A stretch of DNA of 64,000 nucleotides, from assembly GCA_963736525.1 (NCBI GenBank), contig CAVTPF010000025.1:34331-98330 (forward strand), given 5' to 3'. The translations under genes were made by a program, and so were the position numbers. This document shows positions 26,158-34,984 of this stretch, in pieces. The DNA is from Bog-473 sp963736525. Lineage in GTDB: Bacteria; Actinomycetota; Acidimicrobiia; Acidimicrobiales; RAAP-2. How positions within the stretch are numbered: the stretch's first letter is position 1; each line of letters opens with the position of its first letter. Under the pieces are notes generated by a model. That model searched no databases and was not told the origin of the DNA. It saw only the letters and a list, made by a program, of their open reading frames with translations.

Positions 26158-27042
26158 TCACCGATGGCGCCTGCGACCAAGGAATTCGATGGCAATCTCC
26201 CCGAGGACATCATCGTCCGCGATCATCTCGATCCTGGTCACTTGACCGGCCACTACCGTGAAATCGAAGGCGACTCTCGGAGCGCCACCCTGCGCCCACA
26301 CCATCCCGGCGAGCCCGTCGAGCAGTGCCGTGCGGGCACCCTTCGCGCGACCGGAGAACATCAATGCGACCTCGTTGGAGCCACGCACATTCGCCGGCGC
26401 ACCCATGATGACGGCGGCTGCATCGGCAACGAGCTCGACATCGGGACTGAGGAGCGAGAGCAACTGCTGGAAGTCCCCGGACTTCGCAGCGGTGAGGAAC
26501 GCTTCGACCAGCTCGCGCTGCCGCTGCGGATCAGAGGTTGCATCCTCTGGTGGGCGGGCGCGCCGGCGTGCCCTGCTCACGAGCTGCCGGCAGGCTTCCG
26601 GGGACTTACCGAGAATGCGGCCGATCTCCCCATAGGAGACAGCGAACATGTCATGGAGCACGAAGGAGATCCGCTCGGCCGGGGTGAGCCTGTCGAGAAC
26701 GATGAGGAGCGCTTCGCCAATCGATTCGGCCAGGACGGCTTGATCCTCAGGGGTCACTGCAGCTCCCACGGAGAGCCGCTCGACGTTGGCGGACTCGTCG
26801 ATCGGTTCAGAGGGACGACGTTGCCGGGTCCGGAGCGTATTGAGGCAGATCCGCGAGACGACGGTCCTCAACCAGCCCGGGAGATTGGCGATATCGCCTG
26901 CATCTGCCGTGGCCAGCCGGAGCCAGGCCTCTTGCAGGGCATCGTCGGCGTCCTCCGCGTTGCCGAGGATCCGAAGGGCCATGGCACGAAGATGCGGCCG
27001 GGTGCCTTCGAATTGGTCTGCCAGCGAACTGTTCGGATCCAC
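26158..27042 (-). CDS. ECF-type RNA polymerase sigma factor, ECF41/SigJ-like with C-terminal NTF2-like domain
   Basis: 294 residues. Region 2 includes LGNAEDADDALQEAWLRL, region 4 includes LTPAERISFVLHDMFAVSYGEIGRILGKS, and a SnoaL/NTF2-like domain follows (about 190-290). This layout is that of ECF41 sigma factors, whose C-terminal domain controls activity. The DGGGK motif usual in that domain appears to read DAAAV here. GTG 27042 is the start, with GGAG upstream. It is divergent from a glyoxalase-fold gene, a plausible target. No anti-sigma factor is seen, as expected for ECF41. Confidence 0.85.
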   Translation of the reverse strand: MDPNSSLADQFEGTRPHLRAMALRILGNAEDADDALQEAWLRLATADAGDIANLPGWLRTVVSRICLNTLRTRQRRPSEPIDESANVERLSVGAAVTPEDQAVLAESIGEALLIVLDRLTPAERISFVLHDMFAVSYGEIGRILGKSPEACRQLVSRARRRARPPEDATSDPQRQRELVEAFLTAAKSGDFQQLLSLLSPDVELVADAAAVIMGAPANVRGSNEVALMFSGRAKGARTALLDGLAGMVWAQGGAPRVAFDFTVVAGQVTRIEMIADDDVLGEIAIEFLGRRRHR

Positions 27043-27118
27043 GTGTCACAAACTCCTATGCTCCGGTGTCATACACAATGACCCCACGAGCGTTCTGAAC
27101 GTGACAGGAGGAGACCCC

Positions 27119-27472
27119 ATGCCAGTTCAGTGCAAGACCGTGCTCTACCCCGTGAAGGATCTCGACAAGGCGAAGGCGCTCTTTACTGTCCTGTTCGGTG
27201 TCGATCCCCATGCCGATGCCCCCTACTACGTCGGCTTCTCCGTCGACGGCGACGAGATCGGCCTGGTTCCCAACGGACACGATCAAGGTATGACCGGGCC
27301 CGTCCCCTTCTTCGACGTCGAGGACCTTTCCGCCACGCTCGCCTCCCTCCAGGCCGCAGGCGCCCGGGTGGTACAGGAGCCGACGGCAGTGGGCGGCGGG
27401 TTGCTCGTCGCAAGGGTGGTCGACACCGAGGGCAACGACATCGGATTGAGGCAGCCGCCGGCCGGCGCATAG
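27119..27472 (+). CDS. Glyoxalase/bleomycin-resistance-fold (VOC) protein
   Basis: 117 residues, one VOC unit with two beta-alpha-beta-beta-beta modules: VLYPVKDLDKAKALFTVLFG and VPFFDVEDLSATLASLQAAG, ending DTEGNDIGLRQ. Such proteins bind a metal and small substrates. GGAGGAG precedes the ATG at 27119. Divergent from the ECF41-like sigma factor with about 75 bases between them, so it may belong to that regulon. Confidence 0.85.
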   Translation: MPVQCKTVLYPVKDLDKAKALFTVLFGVDPHADAPYYVGFSVDGDEIGLVPNGHDQGMTGPVPFFDVEDLSATLASLQAAGARVVQEPTAVGGGLLVARVVDTEGNDIGLRQPPAGA

Positions 27473-27593
27473 GAATTCAGGGGCCTGCACGCACGCCTGA
27501 ACGCAAGGACGACGGGCCGGAACGTCAGCTGTCGTTCCACATCTTTGAGGCGCTGCTCCCGCGAGGGGATGCAACCAAGCAGAAGGGCTGGGC

Positions 27594-28025
27594 TTACGAC
27601 TTCTTGGCGGCCCGTTGCGCGCGCGCCGTGGCGTTGGCCGCCACCGCTGCGCGGATGAGTTGCTTGAAAGCAGTTTCGTTCAACTTCTCGCCCTCGCGTA
27701 AGTCGATGGCGCGCCGCGTATTCCCCTCCAGGCTGGAATTGAAGAGCTTCTTCGGGTCCTTGATGGAGGCTCCGCGAAAGAAGGTGAGCTTCACGACCTG
27801 CTTGTACGATTCGCCCGTGCAGATGCCGCCGTCATGGGACCAGACGGGGACGCCGGGCGAACTTGGCTTCTCCCATTTCCACTCTTCTTCGATGTGGGGG
27901 TCCGCATCGTGGATCAGCTGACGGAGATGAGCGAGGGTCTCTCCCCTCCAGTCCCCTAGCTCTTGGATCCGCTGGGTGATCTTCGCTGAAGCGCTCTCGT
28001 CATTCGGACGAGTTGTCGGCTTCAT
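27594..28025 (-). CDS. DUF1801 (YdhG-like) protein
   Basis: 143 residues of the DUF1801/YdeI-like fold, with LRQLIHDADPHIEEEWKWEKP, VWSHDGGICTGESYKQVVKLTF and GASIKDPKKLFNSSLEGNTRRAIDL. The last two stretches match the conserved core. The C-terminus is lysine/alanine-rich. Family function is uncertain; some members were proposed as iron chaperones. It converges on the VOC gene. Confidence 0.82.
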   Translation of the reverse strand: MKPTTRPNDESASAKITQRIQELGDWRGETLAHLRQLIHDADPHIEEEWKWEKPSSPGVPVWSHDGGICTGESYKQVVKLTFFRGASIKDPKKLFNSSLEGNTRRAIDLREGEKLNETAFKQLIRAAVAANATARAQRAAKKS

Positions 28026-28698
28026 ATGCTCTCCATTTCCTCAAGAACATCCAAACCACCGAGTGGAGGTACTAAGACTATGTTCGAATCCCTTTCGAGA
28101 CCCAGCCACGCACCTCGGCCGTCAGCAGGTCTCCGCGGGTTCCGCAGTGCCGCTCGCGTCGGTCAGATCGGCGCGCGCGCCGAGAGTCCGGAACAGGAGT
28201 TCATAGCCGATCACTGACAGGTCGCGATCGAAGACGGCTGACGACCAACGACAACCTCGAACCCGGGCACCGTCCGCCTTCTTCCTTCGGAGTCACCCCA
28301 CCGCGCCATTTGCTCCAGATGCCTTCCATGACGATCGGCCCCCCTCTCCGACAACTTGAGGTCCCTGACACCCCATCGGGCGCTCCTACCAGGGCCGATA
28401 CACCGCGGCATCGACAGAACACAGCCCGGAGGCATCGTTCATGTCCCCTACGACGGGCTTCGTCGTCATGCGACCAGCGAAAGAGGACAGCCGTCAGACT
28501 CGTCGGCGACCAACCCCGGGGGTTCGAACGTCGCGGCTTGCCTGGGTTGGCGATCGGAGGCCAAATACGCCATCCACTAGGGAACACGTTGTACTTCTCA
28601 AACAGATGGAGGTGACCGGCGGAACCTGCGGCGGATGACCATGCGGAAACGTAGTTGCGGTTAAGACCGAGGCCCCATCCGGGCAACCGACCCGCGCA
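28026..28698. other. Gene-poor intergenic region
   Basis: About 670 bases of lower coding quality. No reading frame on either strand shows a recognisable domain or a convincing ribosome binding site. It may hold promoter sequence for the DUF1801 gene and the 3' flank of the ligase gene. Confidence 0.4.
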
Positions 28699-30324
28699 TC
28701 AGTAGCGTTCGACCTCGAGGCCTGCTGCCTCTCGGTCCCATGTGGCTGCGGTGACCCCCTCTTCCCGCAACAGGTACTTCAGAACGCGGCCGACCGGATT
28801 TCGCGGCAGCTCGTCGCGGAATTCGACGTAGCGGGGCACAGCGAAGTAGGGCAGGCGTTCGACCGACCACTTGCACAGCTCCCGCTCGGACGTCGTCGCC
28901 CCCAGCGTTCTGACGATCGTTACCTTCATCTCGTCCTCGCCGATCTCGCTCGGCACTGCATGTGCCGCCACATCGACGACGGCGTCGTGCTGACGGAAGA
29001 CGGCTTCCACCTCGAAGCTCGAGATGTTCTCACCCCGGCGGCGCAGATAGTCCTTCTTCCGGTCGACGAAGTACAAGAAGCCGTCTTTGTCGATGCGGCC
29101 GAGATCACCGGTGTGGAACCAGAAATTGCGGAACACCTCGAGAGTCTCCCGTGGTCGCCCCCAGTAGCCGTCGAACATCACCTTGGGGTGCCGCGGTCTG
29201 GTGACGATCTCGCCCACGGTGTTTCGCTGCACCTCGCGGTCGTCGTCGTCGAAGATCCGGGTGTCGAAGTCGGGCGTCTGGGCCACCCCGGCTGCCCCCG
29301 GCTTGTTCGTCTGGCCCGGTGCGACGATGGCGAGGGGTCCACCTTCGGTGAGCGCATAGCCCCCGCTGAATGTCTCGACACCAAAGCGCTCCTGCCAGGT
29401 CCGGACGATCTCCGGCGGGCTCGGTACGGCGATCACGATCCGCAATCGGTGGTGGACTTCGTGTGCCGTGCCGGGCGCGTGCGCCAACAGCGCTGTCATC
29501 GACCCGAGGAGCGCCGCCATCGTCGCCTGCGTCCGAGCGATCTCGTCCCAGAACCGCGACACCGAGAACCGATCGCCGACGCCGCCGCTCCCGCCGACAG
29601 CGAGCGCACCGACGACGACGTGCTGGTACGGCGCGAAGTGGAACAGCGGCAACGGAGTCCAGAGGAAATCCGACGCGGTACGCCCCCACACCGGCGCCGT
29701 CCGGGAGCACGCGTTGACGACATACGCGTGGGAGATCATGCATGCCTTCGACGGGCCCGTCGTGCCGGCGGTGTAGATGAGGGTTGCCAGATCGTCCGGT
29801 GTGACCACGTGGGGATCGAGAGCGATGGGATCGGCGGTAAGCACGTCCTCCCAGAGGACGACGTTCGCACAGCGGAATCCGGCCGTGACGTCGTCGCTGA
29901 ACCGGGAGGTCTCGTCGCCCCCCGGTACTGGATCGGGGTGGACGACCACTGTGGTGAGTTCGGGGACGTCGTCCATGACCGCGGCGAGCCGTGCCACGTA
30001 CCGGTCGCTCACAAGGATGGCCCGCGCGCCGCTGTCGACGAGTGGGTGGCGGAGGAAGTCCCCTCTGTTGGCCGAGTTCAACGGGACGGGGACCGCGCCG
30101 ATGCGCAGCGCGCCGAGCCAGATGGAAACGGCCGCCGGACAATTGTCGAGGAGCGTGGCAACGCGGTCGCCCTTTCCCACACCCATCTCCGAGAGCGCTG
30201 CTGCAGCTCGGCCCGCCTCGCCGTCCATATCGGCCGCGTTGTAGAGGCCCACGGGAAAGTCGAGATACGGCGCGTCGGGGTCCCTCTCCAGCCGCTCGGC
30301 GAGCAGCTCGAGGATCGAGCGCAT
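28699..30324 (-). CDS. AMP-dependent acyl-CoA ligase (CaiC-like)
   Basis: About 541 residues of the ANL superfamily, forming an acyl-adenylate and then an acyl-CoA. Seen are the P-loop-like A3 motif (LIYTAGTTGPSKACMISH), GGYALTEGGP, the hinge TGDLGRIDKDGFLYFVDRKKD, and the C-terminal catalytic lysine region NPVGRVLKYLLREEG. Adenylating enzymes with an ALTEGG motif resemble crotonobetaine/carnitine-CoA ligases. ATG 30324 with GGGGAAG upstream is preferred; an in-frame ATG at 30387 would overlap the divergent SDR start. It likely activates the substrate of the catabolic cluster on the other strand. Confidence 0.88.
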   Translation of the reverse strand: MRSILELLAERLERDPDAPYLDFPVGLYNAADMDGEAGRAAAALSEMGVGKGDRVATLLDNCPAAVSIWLGALRIGAVPVPLNSANRGDFLRHPLVDSGARAILVSDRYVARLAAVMDDVPELTTVVVHPDPVPGGDETSRFSDDVTAGFRCANVVLWEDVLTADPIALDPHVVTPDDLATLIYTAGTTGPSKACMISHAYVVNACSRTAPVWGRTASDFLWTPLPLFHFAPYQHVVVGALAVGGSGGVGDRFSVSRFWDEIARTQATMAALLGSMTALLAHAPGTAHEVHHRLRIVIAVPSPPEIVRTWQERFGVETFSGGYALTEGGPLAIVAPGQTNKPGAAGVAQTPDFDTRIFDDDDREVQRNTVGEIVTRPRHPKVMFDGYWGRPRETLEVFRNFWFHTGDLGRIDKDGFLYFVDRKKDYLRRRGENISSFEVEAVFRQHDAVVDVAAHAVPSEIGEDEMKVTIVRTLGATTSERELCKWSVERLPYFAVPRYVEFRDELPRNPVGRVLKYLLREEGVTAATWDREAAGLEVERY

Positions 30325-30378
30325 CTCGTGTCTTCCCCAGGTCGGGTAGTAGCGGGCAGGCACGATTGTCGACAATAT

Positions 30379-31134
30379 ATGATCCATCCCTTGAGCGATC
30401 GAGTAGCAATGGTGACCGGTGCGAGTCGGGGGATCGGAGCGCGAACCGCCCTCGCACTCGCCGACGCTGGCTATGACGTCGTGGTTTCAGCTCGATCCAC
30501 CCGCGAGTCCCCGGGCAGGATCGAGGGCACCATCGACGACATCGCCGACGAAGTGCGTACCCACGGCCGCGACGCGATGGCGCTGCCTCTCGACGTCCGG
30601 GACGAGGCGGCGGTCGTCGCAGCCGCCGAGGCCGTGTACGGCCGCTTCGGCCGGTGCGACCTGCTCGTCAACAACGCGGGTGTGATCGCCACCGACCCGA
30701 TCCTGTCGACCCCACTACGGCGGTGGCAGCTCGTGATGGACGTCAACGTCACCGGGCCCTTCCTGCTCATGAGGGAGTTCGTCCCTCGCATGCAAGCGGC
30801 CGGTGGCGGGCGGGTCATCAACCTCTCGTCAGGTGCAGTGGTCGTACCCGAATACCCCTTCGTCAGCTATTGCGCGTCGAAGCGGGCGCTCGAGGCGCTC
30901 ACCGAAGGCACCGGTTTGCAAACCGGGCCCGGGGTCGCCGTCAACGCCCTTCGCGTCGACGCCGTGGTGTGGTCGGAGGGACTCGAAGCAGCGCAGGGCC
31001 CGGAGGCCGCGGCGCGAGCGGAGGATCCCGACATCGTGGCTCGAGCCGTCGTCTGGGTCGCCGCGCAACCTCGTACGCTCTCAGGCGATGTGTTTCTGTT
31101 TTCGGAGGTCAAGGGACTCGAGGCGTCGACATGA
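30379..31134 (+). CDS. SDR-family oxidoreductase
   Basis: 251 residues. Rossmann motif VTGASRGIGART, NNAG (LVNNAGVIATD), catalytic serine in INLSSGAVVV and YxxxK as YCASKRA. The C-terminal segment is shorter than usual and lacks a clear substrate loop. It heads a run of genes: SDR, acyl-CoA dehydrogenase remnant (ATGA overlap), GntR regulator, Rieske oxygenase. It is divergent from the acyl-CoA ligase. Substrate is unknown but probably an intermediate of the same catabolic route. Confidence 0.87.
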   Translation: MIHPLSDRVAMVTGASRGIGARTALALADAGYDVVVSARSTRESPGRIEGTIDDIADEVRTHGRDAMALPLDVRDEAAVVAAAEAVYGRFGRCDLLVNNAGVIATDPILSTPLRRWQLVMDVNVTGPFLLMREFVPRMQAAGGGRVINLSSGAVVVPEYPFVSYCASKRALEALTEGTGLQTGPGVAVNALRVDAVVWSEGLEAAQGPEAAARAEDPDIVARAVVWVAAQPRTLSGDVFLFSEVKGLEAST

Positions 31135-31652
31135 CGGTGCCGGCGCTCGAAGTCCACCCAGTGCCGAATGCTGACGATGCGCTGAACGACATACGACAAC
31201 GCACCGCCGCGATCGTCAACGAACTCATCCTCCCGAACGAGCGCGAGCTACTCGGAGGGGAGCCTTGCCATCCGCGGGCGGTGATCACGAGTCGGGTCAA
31301 GAAAGAGGTCTGTGGGCTCCTCACCTCCCAGTCGAGTACGGAGTCATAGGGTTGACCGTGGTCGCACAGCCGTACATGAACGAGGAAGGTCGATGACAGT
31401 GACGAGCTTGCCCGCGTCGAGGTGTCGGCGATCAAGGTATTCGTGCACCAGGCGTGGCATCGCGTGGCCGACCGTGCCATCCAGGTCTGGGGCGCTGCGG
31501 GTATCACCGACGACCTGCCGCTGGCGCTGATGTACCTCGGTGCGCGCATGCTACGGATCGCCGACGGGCCCGACGAGGTGCACCGGATCCTGATCGCAAA
31601 GCAGGTTCTCGGGCGGCACGCGGATGGGCGTGGCTGGCCGTTCGGACGATGA
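31131..31652 (+). pseudogene. Acyl-CoA dehydrogenase with large internal deletion
   Basis: Three in-order pieces of an acyl-CoA dehydrogenase in three frames. The first 60 codons (DIRQRTAAIVNELILPNERE) start at an ATG overlapping the SDR stop. Then GLWAPHLPVEYG ... VVAQPYMNEEGR follows in another frame to a stop near 31395. Then the C-terminal end appears in the third frame (SAIKVFVHQAWHRVADRAIQ and LRIADGPDEVHRILIAKQVL). The central roughly 230-240 residues, with the FAD/acyl-CoA site and catalytic glutamate region, are gone. Total length is 522 bases against about 1200 for an intact gene. It is certainly inactive as read. Confidence 0.8.
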
Positions 31653-31669
31653 CCGGAGGAGGTGCCGAG

Positions 31670-32374
31670 ATGACGGCTTTCGCTACTCAGCAGATGGCGC
31701 GCCGAACCGTGGGGGACCAAGCCGCCGACTACGTTCGGGGCCTCATCTTGAACGGCGAACTCCGTCCAGGCGACCGCGTGCCGCAGGCCGAGGTCGCCGA
31801 CCTGTGCGGCATCAGCCGCACCCCGTTGCGCGAAGCGCTCGTCGTCCTCGATCGAGAGGGGTGGCTGACGATCGAGCCGCACCGAGGAGCGTTCGTCAAC
31901 GCCCTCGATGCCCGGTCCGTTGCAGACCACTACCGCCTCTACGGCCTGATGCTCGGCCTCGCGGCGAAGCTGGCAATCGAGCGTTCCGGATGCGATCTTG
32001 TCGACAGGCTCGAGAAGACGCGCCGGGCGTTCGGCGCCACCAGCGCTTCGCTCGAGCGGAGCCGGCTGGCGATCGAATTCAACCGAGAGCTCCTCGACGC
32101 CGCCCGGTCGCTTCGCCTCCGGCAGGTCCTGAAGCTGATGCGGGGGCTTCCGTTGGAGCACTATTTCGACCTTGTGCCGTCGGCCGAGAAGCGCCAGGAG
32201 CGCCTGTTCCGATCCGTCATCGCCGCCGTGCGTCAGCGTAACGGCGACATGGCATCGGCGGCATACACCGATCTGATGCGCGACTCGGCGGATGCGGTGA
32301 TCCGATTGCTCGAGGAACGCGAGGTGATCACCGGGGCGCCGACTGACCCGACCGCATCGAGAGAAGCAACATGA
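31670..32374 (+). CDS. GntR-family (FadR/FCD-type) transcriptional regulator
   Basis: 234 residues. The winged-helix N-terminus has LILNGELRPGDRVPQAEVAD and GISRTPLREALVVLDREGWL, the classic GntR signature. The C-terminal all-helical FCD domain (about 85-220) binds an acidic metabolite. GGAGGAGG lies eight bases before ATG 31670. It overlaps the Rieske gene by ATGA, so it is co-transcribed with it and is the obvious local regulator of the ligase/SDR/Rieske cluster. Confidence 0.9.
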   Translation: MTAFATQQMARRTVGDQAADYVRGLILNGELRPGDRVPQAEVADLCGISRTPLREALVVLDREGWLTIEPHRGAFVNALDARSVADHYRLYGLMLGLAAKLAIERSGCDLVDRLEKTRRAFGATSASLERSRLAIEFNRELLDAARSLRLRQVLKLMRGLPLEHYFDLVPSAEKRQERLFRSVIAAVRQRNGDMASAAYTDLMRDSADAVIRLLEEREVITGAPTDPTASREAT

Positions 32375-33756
32375 GCACCGCGGAGGAGCAGACGCCCGTC
32401 CCAGCACAGTGGCGACTGGGCTCGGACTTCATCCCGAAGGGCCGGTACATCGACCGAGAGTTCCTGGAACTCGAGCTCGAACGGCTTTTTACCCGCACGT
32501 GGCTGATGGCGTGTCGCGTCGAGGAGGTCGTCGAGGTCGGCGCCTTCGCCGAGCTGGTGGTTGGTGACGACTCCGTCGTCGTCGTCCGTGTCGACGAGGT
32601 GCACGTCAAGGCCTACTTCAACAGCTGTCGCCACCGCGGGACCCGCCTGGTGCGAGGCCGAGGCCGCATCGGAGAGTTCCGGTGCCCGTTCCATGCCTGG
32701 CGGTGGCAGCTCGACGGCGCCCTCACCGACCGCCCCGACGATCGCCACTTCTCGCCGCGCCCTGTCGCTGAGCTTTGCCTAGCCGAATGCCGCGTCGATA
32801 CGTGGGGTGGTTTCGTGTTCGTCAACATGGACCCCCAGGCCGAGGACTTGGCTTCGTTCCTCGACCCACTCCCGACGCGCCTAGAGGGCTTCAAGCTCGG
32901 GGAGATGCGCTACCTGTGGCACAAGCGCTTCGTCCTCCCGGCGAACTGGAAGACCGCGGTCGATGCCTTCATCGAGGCATACCACGTGCCCGGGACGCAC
33001 CCCCAGTTCCTGCGCCCTCTCCTCACGCCCGCGACCCCTGCGACGAGGACAGAGGTACCGCTGTGGCCACCGTCGATCACCGAGTCCCATGGCCGCCACG
33101 CTCGGACCCGCAAGCCGACTCCCGATCCCGAGCAGATCGACGCCATCACCGAGGCCACGGCGCGCAGCGGCCTGACGCCCCTCGAGCAGACCCTCGTGCT
33201 CGTCGAGTACCAGCTGCGCGAGCTGCGATCGCTCAACACCGAATGGGACCGGCGTGCCCTGGAGAGCTGCATCGCCATGGAGTTGCCGGAGGACCCCATG
33301 GAACAGCACCTGCGCTATCTTGCCGTGCGGCGCGAGCTCGCCGCGGCCGATGGCGTGGCGCTCCCAGACCTCACACCCGAGCAGGTCCGCGCCGGCGCGT
33401 ACGACTGGCTGGTCTTCCCGAACACGATCCTCCTCGTCACCGGGATCATCGGCTCGGTACTCGGATACCGGGCACTGCCCAACGGCCATGACCCCGACTC
33501 GTGCATCTTCGACGTGTGGTCGATGCAGCTGTTCCCGCCTGGGAACGAACCGGCCGCTGTGGTGGAGAACCTCGAGGACTGGCGCGATGGAGATGTCGGG
33601 GAAGTGCTGACGCAAGATCTGGGCAACCTAGGCGAGGTCACGTTGGGCCTGCACTCGCGTTCCTTTGACGGCCTGCGCTTGAACCTCCGCCAAGAGATGT
33701 CGATCCGCCACTACCACGGCGTCGCGGACGAGTACCTCTTCGGAACCTCGAGCTAA
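32371..33756 (+). CDS. Rieske-type aromatic-ring-hydroxylating oxygenase, alpha subunit
   Basis: 461 residues. Rieske [2Fe-2S] ligands are C86/H88 (NSCRHRG) and C105/H108 (FRCPFHAW). The mononuclear iron site is indicated by DAFIEAYHVPGTHPQ, with the bridging aspartate and two histidines. The catalytic domain carries a longer than usual helical insert (about 235-310). No beta subunit, ferredoxin or reductase gene is adjacent, so electrons must come from elsewhere. The substrate cannot be named; together with the CoA ligase, SDR and former acyl-CoA dehydrogenase it suggests degradation of a cyclic or branched acid. Confidence 0.9.
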   Translation: MSTAEEQTPVPAQWRLGSDFIPKGRYIDREFLELELERLFTRTWLMACRVEEVVEVGAFAELVVGDDSVVVVRVDEVHVKAYFNSCRHRGTRLVRGRGRIGEFRCPFHAWRWQLDGALTDRPDDRHFSPRPVAELCLAECRVDTWGGFVFVNMDPQAEDLASFLDPLPTRLEGFKLGEMRYLWHKRFVLPANWKTAVDAFIEAYHVPGTHPQFLRPLLTPATPATRTEVPLWPPSITESHGRHARTRKPTPDPEQIDAITEATARSGLTPLEQTLVLVEYQLRELRSLNTEWDRRALESCIAMELPEDPMEQHLRYLAVRRELAAADGVALPDLTPEQVRAGAYDWLVFPNTILLVTGIIGSVLGYRALPNGHDPDSCIFDVWSMQLFPPGNEPAAVVENLEDWRDGDVGEVLTQDLGNLGEVTLGLHSRSFDGLRLNLRQEMSIRHYHGVADEYLFGTSS

Positions 33757-33776
33757 GGAGATAACGCCGATTGTAG

Positions 33777-33899
33777 GTGCTCGCCGCGTTCCTTGAGCGT
33801 GCGAAGTCGATCGGCGCGCACCTCAACGTTGAATCCGCTCCTGGTCGCGGCACCACTGTGGAGCTGTCCTGGACTCCCCTAAGTGACGTGGCGAAATGA
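33777..33899 (+). pseudogene. C-terminal stub of a sensor histidine kinase
   Basis: Forty codons read LERAKSIGAHLNVESAPGRG then TTVELSWTP, the last G-box and strand of a histidine-kinase ATPase domain. The stop overlaps the ATG of the LuxR-type response regulator (ATGA), as in intact NarL-type kinase/regulator operons. Everything upstream of the stub has been replaced by the Rieske gene end, so the kinase is lost. Confidence 0.65.
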
Positions 33900-34677
33900 C
33901 AGAGCTGGCGGAGCACCCGCGCATCCTCATCGCGGACGACCATCCACCGACCCGAGCTGCCGTAAGGGGGCTCTCGCAGAGGGGGGTCTTCTTGTCACCG
34001 GCGAGGCTTCCCATGCCGCTGGTGCCATAGCGATGGTGCAGGCCACGGCTCCGGACATCGCGTTGCTCGACGTCCGGATGCCTGGCGGAGGTATCTCGGC
34101 TGCGTCAGCCATCGCTTCGCAGTCGCCACACACGACGGTCGTGATGTTCACCGTGTCCGAGGACGACGAGGATCCGTTCGCCGCACTCCGCGTCGGGGCG
34201 CTCGGCTATGTGCTGAAGGGAGGGAACCTGGCAGAACTGCCCGGCCTGCTGAGGACGGCGGCCTCGGGCGAGCCCGTCCTCCACGGTGCCACGCTTGCTC
34301 GAGTCCTCGATGAATTCCGGACGAGTGAGCGATCGCGCCTCTTCAACGAGTCTGATCGAGTCCGACTGAGCGCACACGAACGCCAAGTGCTGTCCTTGCT
34401 CCAGCGCGGTGCCACAACTGCCGAGATTGCCGCGAGCCTCTATTTCGCCAAGGTCACCGTGCGCAGCCACATAGCGACCATCTGCAGGAAGCCCCGTTTG
34501 CCGAATCGCGACGCTGCTCTGCAGGAGTTCCGGTTGGCGGTGACACCGCCCGTGACCACGGCTGAGGGTGTCATGCCTGATTCACATGCCACGCCTGGGG
34601 CCACGAACTCCCCATCCGACGATCCGCGCTGGGGACTCATGCCACCAGGGGGGGACATGAGTCCAGGACGTACATGA
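33896..34677 (+). CDS. NarL/LuxR-type response regulator with one frameshift
   Basis: The N-terminus starts at ATG 33896 (TELAEHPRILIADDHPPTRA) with the acidic pair of a receiver domain. After the 5-G run at 33966-33970 the frame changes; one more G restores it. The phospho-acceptor aspartate is in IALLDVRMPGG and the lysine in GYVLKGG. The LuxR helix-turn-helix is LSAHERQVLSLLQRGATTAE ... VTVRSHIATICRK. The C-terminal 50 residues are unstructured. Its partner kinase is only a stub, so the regulator is an orphan. Confidence 0.75.
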
Positions 34678-34687
34678 GATTGTGTGG

Positions 34688-34763
34688 TGGTGGAGGTGAA
34701 GGGACTCGAACCCTCGACCTACGGCTTGCAAAGCCGCCGCTCTTCCAGCTGAGCTACACCCCC
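34688..34763 (-). tRNA. tRNA-Ala (anticodon TGC)
   Basis: Acceptor GGGGGTG pairs with CACCTCC (one G-T). Anticodon arm GCGGC TTTGCAA GCCGT gives TGC. T loop GTTCGAG is canonical and CCA is encoded at 34688-34690. Confidence 0.95.
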
Positions 34764-34945
34764 GGGTTACGGCGAGCCTGGCACGTGGGGCTCGACAGCG
34801 TGTCGCCGGACCCTCGATTGTAGGCAGACGGGACCAGATGGCCCTGACCTCTGTGCGTCTCCGCTCGTCTCGGGACGAATGGTGCGGTCGGGTCATGTCC
34901 CGTGGTCGAACCATTCGTGCTCGCCCGAACCTGACGGACAGTCAT

Positions 34946-34976
34946 TTGACGTCGCGGCGACAGGCCCCATTAGGGT
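34946..34976 (+). promoter_or_regulatory. Sigma-70-like promoter for the thioesterase gene
   Basis: TTGACG at 34946-34951 and TAGGGT at 34971-34976 are 19 bases apart. The GTG start follows the -10 by eight bases, so the message is probably leaderless. Confidence 0.55.
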
Positions 34977-34984
34977 GCGCCAGC

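Noticed and set aside
28201..28686. 161-codon minus-strand frame in the gene-poor region
   Set aside because: No recognisable domain, no ribosome binding site and erratic composition; kept only as intergenic sequence.
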